Below, in pieces: positions 1-10,121 of a stretch of DNA of 64,000 nucleotides; position 1 is the stretch's first letter; every line of letters begins with the position of its first letter. The position numbers and the translations under genes are program-made. Origin of the DNA: Flaccisagitta enflata (Eukaryota > Chaetognatha > Sagittoidea > Aphragmophora); assembly GCA_965153355.1 (NCBI GenBank), contig OZ231127.1, forward strand, positions 80,476,001 through 80,540,000, given 5' to 3'. A model generated the notes under the pieces. It worked only from the letters and a program-made list of their open reading frames with translations, did no database searches and was not told where the DNA came from.

Positions 1-470
1 TCAATAACTTTTGATTGAGGCACAAATTCGTATCAATTTTTTCGCTGAATTACTTGCAATAACATATATAATAAATAGAAAAAGCCAGATTTTGGTCCAA
101 AAGATGTTGAATTTTGACCCCCAATGAATGGCAAGCGTTTTACAAGCTTGCTTGCTGTCTTACACGATTCTCAGTCCCAAACTGTCGCTGTTAAGATCAC
201 ACGAGAAAACCAAAATCCATTTATGCCACTGCACTTCCAAGTTTTGGTTTGATTTATGTTTTCTCTTCCAGTCTCTGCGTTAACGAGATTGTGCCACTAA
301 GATGGCCTTCGTGTATTCTTTTAGGTTTTTCCCGAGTGGGCAATAAAAAAATCAAGGGGACTAAAGCGAAGCTGTAGGTCTTCTTTCAAAGCTTCCTCTT
401 CTACGTTCTTTTTTGCCAATGGACGAATGCATGGGTGGAGTAAAAAGATGAAAGCAGAATCAAAATGAGA
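1..470. other. No gene seen
   Basis: Moderately AT-rich non-repetitive sequence. No open frame with exon-like borders, no recognised repeat and no RNA gene could be supported. Confidence 0.5.
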
Positions 471-528
471 ACGGACGGACGGATCAAAAGTGACGTTTCA
501 TTCACTGTGAGCTCCGGAGGCACAAGGA

Positions 529-703
529 AACAAGGCCGGATACACGACTTCCCTTGTCGCGCAGGCGTGCGAGTGGGCAGTGGTCATATTCCAGGTCACT
601 AAAGCATTTGGGCGGAAGCAGTTAGGCCAAAGGCCGCATAAAAAAGTTAAGGTTGACGGACTAACCGACGGACGGACGAACGGACAAAGCACGCGTCTAA
701 AAA
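529..703 (+). mobile_element. Hairpin-ended element with GACGGACC core, copy 1
   Basis: Opens with AACAAGGCCGGATACACG, contains the shared GGGCAG block and a run of GACGGACN-type tetranucleotides, and closes with GGACAAAGCACGCGTCTAAA. The same order (AACAAGGCC start, tandem core, CGCGACTAAAAA hairpin end) recurs many times in this window in both orientations, so it is a dispersed non-autonomous family. The 3' hairpin is degenerate in this copy. A rolling-circle (Helentron/HINE-like) origin is an inference from hairpin position and variable core. Confidence 0.6.
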
Positions 704-847
704 AAAAAGAGGAAGAAAACAAAACGCTTCAGGGTAGAAACTTGAAACTCGATGGCAAAGCAAAGAAAGAAACAGAATCTTCTTTCCTGCTTATCTTTCC
801 GATTCGATGTTCAGAGGCAAAAAAGGCGAATTTTGAGTGTTGCCTTC

Positions 848-1819
848 GCGGGTTTCATGGTTACAATTCACGTCACCGTTCAGGCCACATTCGTGGTAAA
901 TCCTGGGCATCTGAACATTTGCCTTTGCCATTTCTTTTGCCCTTGTTTTTGCCTTTGCCTTTGCCATTGTCATTGCATTTTCCTTTGCTTTTTCCTTTGC
1001 GGGTTTCATGGTTACAATTCACGTCACGGTTCAGGCTACATTCGTGGCAACTCCTGGGCATCTGCGCATTTGCCTTTTCCTTTTCTTTTGCCCTTGTCTT
1101 TGTCTTTGCCTTTGCCATTGCCATTGCAATTTCTTTTGCTTTTTTCCTTTGCGGGTTTCATAGTTACAATTCACGTCACGGTTCAGGCCACATTCATGGT
1201 AAATCCTGGGCATCTGAGCCTTTGTTGTGCCTTTGCCTTCAACGTTACTTTTGCTTTTGCATTTGCCATTGCTATTGCCTTTGCCTTTGCCTTTGCCTTT
1301 GCCTTTGCCTTGGTCTTTGCCTTTGCCTTTGCCTTTGCAATTTCCTTTGCCTCTGTCGCTTCCTTTGCCTTTGCCTTTGCGGGTTTTATGGTTACAATTC
1401 ACGACACGGTTCAGGCCACAATCATGGCAATTCCTGGGCATATGAGCATTTGCCTTCGCCTTTTCATTTGTCATTGCCATTGCATTTCCTTAGCTTTTTT
1501 CCTTTGCCTTTGCCTTTGCCTTGGTCATTGCCTTTGCCTTCGCCATTTCCTTTGCCTTTGACGTTACATTTGCCTTTTCCTTTTCCTTCGTCGTTTCCTT
1601 TGCCTTTGCCTTGGTCATTACCTTTGCCTTTGCCTTTGCCTTTGCCTTCATCATTGCCTTTGCCTTTGCCTTTGCCTTTGCCATTTCCTTTGCCTTCGTC
1701 GTTTCCTTTACCTTTGCCCCTGCCTTTGTCATTGCTATTTCCTTCGCCACAGTCATTGCCTTTGCCTTTGTCATTTCCTTGGCCTTTTTTATTGACATTG
1801 CATTTTCCTTTGCTTTTTG
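848..1819 (+). repeat. Composite minisatellite: (TTTGCC)n with a recurrent ~65 bp block
   Basis: A block beginning GCGGGTTTCATGGTTACAAT recurs at 848, 999, 1151 and 1379. The gaps between blocks are filled with TTTGCC hexamers and variants, and pure hexamer sequence continues to about 1819. The unit is a multiple of 3 in length over much of the array, so long frames stay open on both strands; these encode only low-complexity Phe/Ala, Leu/Pro or Lys/Ala strings and are not taken as genes. Confidence 0.9.
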
Positions 1820-1879
1820 CAGGAAAACAGGGCGGACGAACAGACTATGTGCATGTGTATTCACTATCTCAGAAAACTT

Positions 1880-2324
1880 AACATGAGATTGTCTGTCTTG
1901 TTACAAAGCTTTTTTCTTTACGAACGAGCAACTTCCTCTCTATCTTAAACTCGACCAAACCTTTGAGCGGAGATCATAAAAGAAGAATGAAATCAAATAA
2001 AAATTTACAAACCGCCGTTTCAAGAAGCCAGGAAGCTTGAAAGACCTTGGAGGTTTACACACCACTGCCGAGTCAAGAAGCTAAGAAGCCTGAAAGACCT
2101 TGACAGTTTACGCCTGAAAGATGTTGTTCCCCTTCTTTTCTCCATCACCACATCACTCGCTGGCGTAGTAGTCCCGTCCCCTTCCGTCCTAAAACATGTT
2201 ATATTGATCTTTATCACACAAATACGTTCATAGCAGAAAAAAAAGTCAATGTAATCACGATCAACAAATACGAAAGGAACCGGATCTGTGTTTACTGTCA
2301 TCATCACACTGCCCCTTTCAATTG
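1880..2324. other. No gene seen
   Basis: Unique sequence with a short direct repeat (CAAGAAGC-type blocks near 2020 and 2075). A minus-strand frame at 2020-2307 has no recognisable domain and no support as an exon. Confidence 0.4.
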
Positions 2325-4950
2325 TCGGCTACGGAGATATATCGTGAGCGATTTACCCTGCGTTAATTAACGGCACATTAACGCCTCTAATTAACAAAAT
2401 TGTTAATAAAAGGCAAAAAAGTACCATTAATTAACGGTAGTTTTCTGCTGTTAACACTAAAAAAACAGTCGTTATTAACATATAGAGAAATTAGCGAAAA
2501 ACGTTCTTTATTTTTGAGAAATTCTGAAAATAGTCTGAAGGTTGTGTGTTCGAATTACATATGCTGTTAATTAACATGCTGTTTTAATGTTAATTAACAC
2601 CCATTTAAGCGCACTTACACAAAAATATAGATTATTATAATTATTAAAATATACCATTTTCTTGTTAATTAACGATTTGCAATGGGTGTTAATTAACATG
2701 AAAAACAGCGAGTTAATTAACACAAAAAATATAGATTATTAACAATTGATTTTGTACACATCGCTGTTATCAACATCTTATTTTTTGATGTTAATTAACA
2801 CCATTTCAACTGTTTATTAACTAAAAAAATATATATTATTAACAAATTGTTAAAAATATTTAATTTTTGTGTTAGTTCAATAGAAATGTGGTGTTAATTA
2901 ACATCCAACAGCGTGTTAATGTAACAGAAAAGATATAGATTATTAGCAATTGATTTTGTACTTACACGCTGTTGATTAACATGCTGTTTTTTATGGTAAT
3001 TAACACCCAATTTCATGCGTTAATTAACACAAAAAAATATAGATTATTAACAAAATATTAAGAATATACAATTTTTGTGTTTTGATTAACGAGTGAAATT
3101 TGGAATAATCAAAATCAAAAACAATATTGTTAATTAACACAGAAAAAATATAGATTATTAACAAATTGATTTTGTAGCTATACGCTGTTAATTTACATGT
3201 TGTTTTTGATGTTAATTAACGCCACATTTCATGAGTTTTAAACACCAAAAAATATAGATTATTAACAAATTGTTAAAAATATACCCTCTTTTTGTGTTAA
3301 TTAACAGTTGAAATGTGGTGTTAATTAACTAAAAAACATGTTAATTACAGAAAAATATAGATTATTAATAATTGATTTCGTAGCCATCACGTTAATTTAA
3401 TGTTGTTTTGATGTTAATTAACACCACATTTTATAGTTAATTAACACCGAAAAATATAGATTATTAACAAATTGTAAAAGATATATCATTTTTTGGTGTT
3501 AATTAACAGTTGAAATGTGGTGTTAATTAACATAAAAAACAGCGTGTTAATTAACACAAAAAATATATATTATTAACAAATTGATTTTGTACCTACGCGC
3601 TATTAATTAACATGCTGTTTTTGATGTTATGCACGCATTTCCCGCAATTAACACCAAAATTGTATATTCCTTAATATTTTGTTAATAATCTATATCTTTT
3701 TGTGTTAATTAACGCATGAAATTGGGTGATAATTAACATAAAAAACAGCATGTTAATTAACGGCGTGTAGGTACAAAATCAATTTGTTAATAATCTATAT
3801 TTTTTGTTAATTAACATGCTGTTTTTAATAGTAACACGCAATTTAATGCGTTAGTTAACAAAGATATAGATTATTACAAAATATTAAGATATAAAATTTT
3901 TTATGTTAATTAACAGGTGAAATGCGGTGTTAGTTAACATCAAAAACAGCATGTTAATTAACAGCGTTTAGGTACGTAATCAATTTGTTAATAATCTATA
4001 TTTTTGTGTTAATTCTTACGCTGTTTTTTATTTAGTAACACCATTTCAACTGTTAATTAACACAAAAAAATAGTATATTTTTTACAATTTGTTAATAATC
4101 TATATTTTTCTGTTAGTGCGATGAAATGTGGTGTTAATCAACATCAAAACAAAAGTAATTAACAGTATAGCTGAAATCAGTTTGTTAATAATCTATTTTT
4201 TCTGTGTTAATTAACACGCTGTTTTTTATGTTAATTAACACCACATTTCAACTGTTAATTAACAAAAAAATTGTATATTCTTAATATTTTGTTAATAATC
4301 TATATTTTTTGTGTTAATTAATGCTGAAATTGTGTTAATTAAATAAAAACAGCATGTTAATTACAGCGTGTAAGTACAAAATCAATTTGTTAATAATCTA
4401 TATTTTTTCTGTGTTAATTAACACGCTGTTTTTGATGTTAATTAACACCCATTTCTCTGATTAACTAACACCAAAAATTGAATATTTTACATTTGTTAAT
4501 AATCTATATTTTTTTGAGTAACAGTTGAAATATGGTGTTAATTAACATCAAAACAGCAACGTGAACAGCGTATAAGAGTAAAATCAATTTTTTAATAATC
4601 TATATTTTTTTGTGTTAATTAACTCATTACGCGTTAATTAACACCACATGCAACCGTAAATTAACACCAAAATGGTATATTTTTAACAATTTGTTAATAA
4701 TCTATATTTTTTTTGTGTTAATTAACGCCTAAAATGGGGTGTTAATTAACATCAAAAACAGCATGTTAATTAACAGCATATAGGTACCTGATAATTAACA
4801 ACAACCTTCAGCACCTATTTTCAGTAATTTTCTCAAAAATAAAGAAATGTTTTTCTTAGTTAATTTCCTGGTACCTATATAGTGTTAATTAACGGCGTTA
4901 AAGTACTGTTAATTACCATGGCCAAAATCAGGGACGATATACCAGCGGCT
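2325..4950. repeat. 2.6 kb AT-rich giant inverted repeat built on TTAATTAAC
   Basis: Dozens of GTTAATTAAC motifs are spaced by blocks such as ATAGATTATTAACAAATTG. In the left half (to about 3630) the block reads in that orientation. In the right half it appears as its reverse complement (CAATTTGTTAATAATCTAT). The outer ends also match when inverted: TTCTTTATTTTTGAGAAA near 2500 pairs with its complement near 4830, and ATATATCGT near 2337 pairs with ACGATATA near 4934. The dyad centre is near 3620-3650. The whole structure is therefore a tandem array folded into a palindrome, with no coding potential seen. Confidence 0.85.
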
Positions 4951-5446
4951 ACGCTCCCCTCACTATTTTTTCTACCAACACCTCTTTTCTTTGTAACAGG
5001 TGATTAATAAAAACGTGGCTGTTTACCTAAAGAGATCTGAAGGAAATAGCTACGTTTTTGATAATGACCCGTTATTCCTTGTACAATTCTATTTCTATTT
5101 CAATGTATGATTCTCTTAATCACATTCCCCACTACCCGACTTCTTAACTCTCTACATCGCCTCCATTCCCTTTTCTCTCCATTTATCAACACCAGTTAAC
5201 TCATCTCCCCAACAAACCGGACTTCCGATCACTCACCCACCGAACCTATGCCCGATATTTACATCTCCCCACTATGTCATATCCCCTCCCAAAAGTCGCC
5301 ATCCTCTCTGGTTTGCTGAAAACGCATTTTTTATGTGTATTCTGGTTCTTTTCGATTTGACGATGATTTAACAAGCAAATCCATCCAAACCCCCCCAGGG
5401 TCCGAGCTCCTATTTGCGAACGCGTTCACGTTTTAGAGCAAACACA
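4951..5446. other. No gene seen
   Basis: Unique, pyrimidine-rich in 5140-5310. No exon, RNA gene or repeat recognised. Confidence 0.4.
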
Positions 5447-5448
5447 TA

Positions 5449-6055
5449 CTATCTTGGAAAAAATAAAAGTCCCAGTAAAACAGTATTGCTATTCATTACT
5501 GTTATTTCCTGCACAAAATTCAATTTTTGTGTAGAAATGATTAGTTAAGGCTTTTTTGGTACCAAATATCATTTGTAATTATTTGGGTAGACATAGATGA
5601 AGGATTTTTTAACAATTTTGTATAACAAGTCCCTTGATTTTCTTAACAATTTTTGTTTTTAGCACTTTCAGATCAAAGTATATTCATTTTGATATAAAAT
5701 CTAAACGGTTTTAACTAAAAAAATCTGTTTGGCGGCATTAGACAGATTTTTTGAAGCTCTTTCAAATGGTCACCGATTTTTATATGATTTTATCATGATA
5801 AGCCAAGAAAAAGTAAACATAAACCGGTCAATTTTTCCCCCTCATTTTTTGCATATTTTCTGCTTTTTGTTGAGGTCAACGTTTTCACTCTTTTAGCTCT
5901 AAAATCTAAACGAATTGAGCTACATAGCTTTGCTTGGCGCCATTTTGAAGATTTTTTCAAGCTCTTTCTAATGGTCACTGATTTTAATAGGTTCTCTTAA
6001 GTTGTTCCATCACAAATTAGCCATATAGGTGGGACTTTTATTTTTTCCAAGATAG
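5449..6055. mobile_element. MITE with 26 bp perfect TIRs and TA target duplication
   Basis: The left end (CTATCTTGGAAAAAATAAAA and six more bases) is repeated exactly in inverse at the right end, giving 26 bp perfect terminal inverted repeats. Both ends are flanked by TA (5447-5448 and 6056-6057), the target duplication of Tc1/mariner-type transposases. The interior has no transposase frame but holds two diverged direct copies of a ~90 bp block (AAAATCTAAACG ... GGTCACCGATTTT and GGTCACTGATTTT), near 5695-5785 and 5900-5985. It is a non-autonomous element; the superfamily call rests on the TA alone. Confidence 0.85.
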
Positions 6056-6057
6056 TA

Positions 6058-7020
6058 GTCGGGATAAGATCCCATTCAATGTGAATGATAATGTGTCTGA
6101 TCTCATAGTTCATGTCCTAAAAGTGGTGGTCTGATGGACATGGTGTGCCATGTCTCATTTATTGTGACAATGAAAAAGTAATTTTCCCCTTATGGGCAAT
6201 CAACAAGATCGATCAAACTATCAACCACAGACAAATCGGTGGGACTGCTCTGAGTATTATGAAAGTTGGACAACATTACTACTCAACATCTAAAATAAGG
6301 ACAAGAGCCTTTGGAGCTCTAACTGGTGTTTAATCCGGACCCATCACAACTATCCTTTAAATTTCTGAAGAAAAAAAATATGTCCATCATACCGCTCTTT
6401 CTATGAGGACATGGTGTTGTATCGACCATTAGTTCAATCACTCTGCCCACTATTTCTGTGAATACAGTCTGTGCGTTGGAAATGAGTGCTATGCTTGTTC
6501 TGACCATTCACTCACTCACTCACTGCGCCAACTATTTCTGGTGAACACGGTCCGCGCGTCTGTAACGAGTAGCTTTGCAATGGGGGGAAAAATCATTTTT
6601 GACAAGCAAGACAGCCCCTCTGCCATTTTTCTCTTGTTTCTCCCGGCGGGTTTGCGGGATCCTTTCATTTTTCTATACAATTTTTTTTTTCGTTTTCCTT
6701 AACTTCCTACTATATTGTTCTTTTTTTAAAGTGTCTCCGAGTAATGCTTCTTGGTTCTTGCTGCCTGCTTCTTTCTCTATCTTTATACTGAGATCTATTT
6801 CTTACAGAATACTTGGCTTCTTTTTATTCTTTTTACATTCTTTTCTCTCATGGACCGCGTTTTTAATGTTCTGCCAATCTTGCTTCTTAAAATCTGCTCC
6901 TTCAGATGTTTTTAACCCATCAAAACAAAGACGTAAAAACCAAACATTTCAATCTTTATCGAGTTAAAAACGTAACTTTGCAAACTACGAAAAATACATA
7001 ACGCACCCATCAATGACAGG
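6058..7020. other. No gene seen
   Basis: Unique sequence. Frames at 6145-6333 and 6575-6967 have no domain and no exon-like borders. Confidence 0.4.
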
Positions 7021-7021
7021 C

Positions 7022-7078
<57 letters not shown>
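7021..7078 (+). repeat. (GA)n microsatellite
   Basis: Dinucleotide tract with a single interruption near 7041. Confidence 0.97.
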
Positions 7079-7080
<2 letters not shown>

Positions 7081-7221
7081 CATCAAACTTTTATTGAATT
7101 TGTAAGCCGTCATTTATTCTAATTAGTATTGACTTTTACTTCGTGTTGGCCTGACGCGACGTGAAAGCTATTTAATATTGATGACTCATAGTTAAGTTTC
7201 TTGAAAATTATTAGATCTAGA

Positions 7222-7222
7222 G

Positions 7223-7317
<95 letters not shown>

Positions 7318-7318
7318 G
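7222..7318 (+). repeat. (GTT)n microsatellite
   Basis: About 32 uninterrupted GTT/TTG units ending in GCCGCTGCTGCTT. Confidence 0.97.
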
Positions 7319-7483
7319 CCGCTGCTGCTTGAATTGTTATGCTGTGCAGATCTTTTAGCTCACTCCTTTATCGGTCATATCCTGGTCTTTAAACGGTAAT
7401 CCGTTTGATTTTCAATTCATCATGTCAAATGTAGTCAAAACACGGTTGCTTAGTAGTAAGGGTCACGGCTGGTGGTCAGTGAA

Positions 7484-7488
<5 letters not shown>

Positions 7489-7543
<55 letters not shown>

Positions 7544-7679
7544 AGAAAAGAGAAAAGGAAGAAGAATAAGGAAAAAAGAAGAAGAAGAAGAAGAAGGAAG
7601 AAAAAAGGCAGAAGAAAGAAGAAAGAAGAAATTGAGGAAAAGATGAAAAGAAAAGGAAGAAGAAGAAAGAAAGAAAGAA

Positions 7680-7716
<37 letters not shown>

Positions 7717-7719
7717 AAC
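7489..7719 (+). repeat. (GA)n followed by GAA/GAAA purine tract
   Basis: A pure GA run (7489-7540) passes into an all-purine region and a GAAA tetranucleotide run. The strand asymmetry leaves long Arg/Glu/Lys and Ser/Leu/Phe frames open; none is a gene. Confidence 0.95.
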
Positions 7720-8457
7720 TGTTTGTCAACCACAAGAGCGAGGGAAGGAGAGAAAGGTCATAAAAATAGTGATTTTTTCCTTCATGGTTGAGTCAAACGT
7801 TTTTAATTGAGTCAATTTGGTGACTAAATGTTGACTCTAAATAGCAATTGGTAAAAACAACAGTCAGGCTACGTTGAGTAACGGACTTCTCCCCCTTGAA
7901 AACGGTTAACTCAGCCACCCCCCCCCCCGAATAAACAAAGTAAAGTGGCGCATTCTAGGGCGAAATCGAAATTGAATAAGATTGGGTGAGCCGGGTTAGC
8001 TGAATTGAAAGAAAATTTGTTGGCTTGGCTCCACTCCATCTTACTAATTATACGTACATTTATTCACATGTACATTTGTTCGCTAAAACAACATTTTTTG
8101 TGTATGCACGCAAGTTGACCTCTTAAAAAGGGGAGATATTCATGAAAAAGGCGAAATTGCTCAGTGCGTACTTACCACAAGTCATTTGTTGACATGAATA
8201 AACGCCCCAGTGGCAGTGGCCAGGATCATCTACAATTCCACAATTCCATGGAATGAGCAGTTCACGAAGTAAAAATATTCAATTATCTGACGAAAAGATT
8301 TTTCCAAAACTGAACTAATAGCTTAACAAACAAAATGCAAAAAAAAAAAAAAAAAAAAAAAAAAACTGAGGTGAACGACTGTTTCATTGAATGCGCACCG
8401 CACTCATTGCCTGACAACCTTGCAAGGATCAGGAGTTGAATGAGCGACCCACAAACG

Positions 8458-8458
<1 letters not shown>
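7720..8458. other. No gene seen; homopolymers only
   Basis: Contains a poly-C run (about 7917-7928) and a poly-A run (about 8339-8365) in otherwise unique sequence. Confidence 0.4.

Positions 8459-8548
<90 letters not shown>
8459..8548 (+). repeat. (CA)n microsatellite
   Basis: Uninterrupted CA tract bounded by CGCGCGCG on the left and AAACGCGCTC on the right. Confidence 0.97.
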
Positions 8549-8553
<5 letters not shown>

Positions 8554-9096
8554 CGCTCGTGCAATTTCTTCCCAATTGTGTGACCCGAAAGATGAGAACC
8601 AAGAAAACAATTAACAATGGAATTAAGGCGACAGATGCTGAATTCGTTACTCGCGGTTTCTCGACGTCGTTAAAGAGAGCTCGATTCTCTTTTGTCTTTG
8701 ATTGCGAAAGAAGCATATGAGAGATGGAACGAGTGGTGAAGGGGGAGGAGGAGGAGGAAGAAGAGGAAGAAAAAGAGGAAGAGGTGAATGAGGAGAATGA
8801 AACGGTAGAGAGGCAATTAGTGATCTTTTCTTATGAGTCATGTTGACGCGCTCTTTTCGATCTTTATCATTAGTTTCCCCGCATCATCTTTCACTCCATG
8901 ATTTGGTCCTTGGCACCAACAATACGCGAGTGATCACACCTGCTTGGGTCATCTTTCTTTTCTCTTTTCTTTTCTTGTCTGTCCATTTATTCGTATTGTT
9001 TGCCGTCTGGCTGCCTGTCTCTTTATTTGTCTGATAACTTGTCTCTCTGCCTGTATTTTTGTGTGTCTGTCTGACATGCTCGTCAGATCCGACTCT

Positions 9097-9308
<212 letters not shown>

Positions 9309-9374
9309 CTTACGTAAGCAGTAAGCCTGTTTTTGATAGTTGTGAATTCACTCCAGTCTTTTCGTTCTCCACAA

Positions 9375-10121
9375 ATGATGCCAAAAAAGAAGCGCATTGT
9401 AAGTCGACAACGCGAAGCACCAACAAAACTTTTCAGGCTCATTTTGAAAGATGAAGAGACCAGGAAAAAGCTTCTCAGAGACGGTATCAATCTTGATCAA
9501 ATGCATTATAAGTGTGAAATGGCTCTTGAGGAAAAAAAATCATACCCAAAAGTGCTACAGTGCTATAAGTGTCAAGAGCTAGGCGACCACTTGGCCGCAG
9601 CATGCAAAAATGAGCAAAAATGTGTACTATGTTCTGGTCTACACAGAAAAGTAGATTGTAAAGCCACGAAAAGCGAGTTTAAATGCTCAAATTGCGCGGG
9701 AAACCATGCCTCATGGTCTCAAGAATGTCCACGTCTCCGGGATGCAGTTGAAGCAAAAAAAACTCCAACTTTTGCTCAAGTTGCTTCTGCTACAGTTACA
9801 CCTCAGTATCTTCAAGAAGTGCTCCAAGAGCTGAAAATGAGCATGGTGATGCTGGTGACGGAGGTCGTGTCTCGCAGCATATGCGAGCTTACATACGACA
9901 TACAAGACAAAAAAGTAAGCAAACTTGGTCTCCCTCTCAGAGTCGCTTCCATCGCAACAAACGCTGCTACTGCTGCAAACAAGCTGAGCTTTGGCCCCGC
10001 CTCAGCACCCATCGACAAAACGGAAGTCAAAGAATGCGTCCACGCCAAATGCTTCCCCAAAAAACCTGCCACGGATCCAAGCATTACAGGAAACAACAAT
10101 GAGTCCACTTCCAATTCATAA
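9375..10121 (+). CDS. LINE ORF1, gag-like zinc-knuckle protein (probably 5'-truncated)
   Basis: This frame encodes the nucleic-acid-binding protein of the LINE, which in this group coats element RNA in the ribonucleoprotein. Three zinc knuckles lie in a row at about residues 60-120 from the ATG used here: CYKCQELGDHLAAAC, CVLCSGLHRKVDC and CSNCAGNHASWSQEC. A basic start (MMPKKKRIVSRQRE) precedes them. The frame is closed upstream by a TAA at 9315-9317, so the first ATG pair at 9375/9378 was chosen. At about 248 residues it is roughly half the usual size for Jockey ORF1, and the RNA-binding region normally upstream of the knuckles is missing. Its TAA overlaps the ORF2 start as TAATG (10119-10123), a layout that allows termination-reinitiation. 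The frame has no internal stops. Confidence 0.8.
   Translation: MMPKKKRIVSRQREAPTKLFRLILKDEETRKKLLRDGINLDQMHYKCEMALEEKKSYPKVLQCYKCQELGDHLAAACKNEQKCVLCSGLHRKVDCKATKSEFKCSNCAGNHASWSQECPRLRDAVEAKKTPTFAQVASATVTPQYLQEVLQELKMSMVMLVTEVVSRSICELTYDIQDKKVSKLGLPLRVASIATNAATAANKLSFGPASAPIDKTEVKECVHAKCFPKKPATDPSITGNNNESTSNS

Noticed and set aside
580-1881. Long open frames (433, 269 and 149 residues) over the TTTGCC array
   Set aside because: The frames are open only because the hexamer lacks stops. Products are low-complexity and equally long on both strands; no exon borders or domains.
2325-4950. Origin of replication or centromeric satellite
   Set aside because: AT-richness and repeats alone do not support this; there is no functional signature, and the inverted arrangement suggests a foldback.
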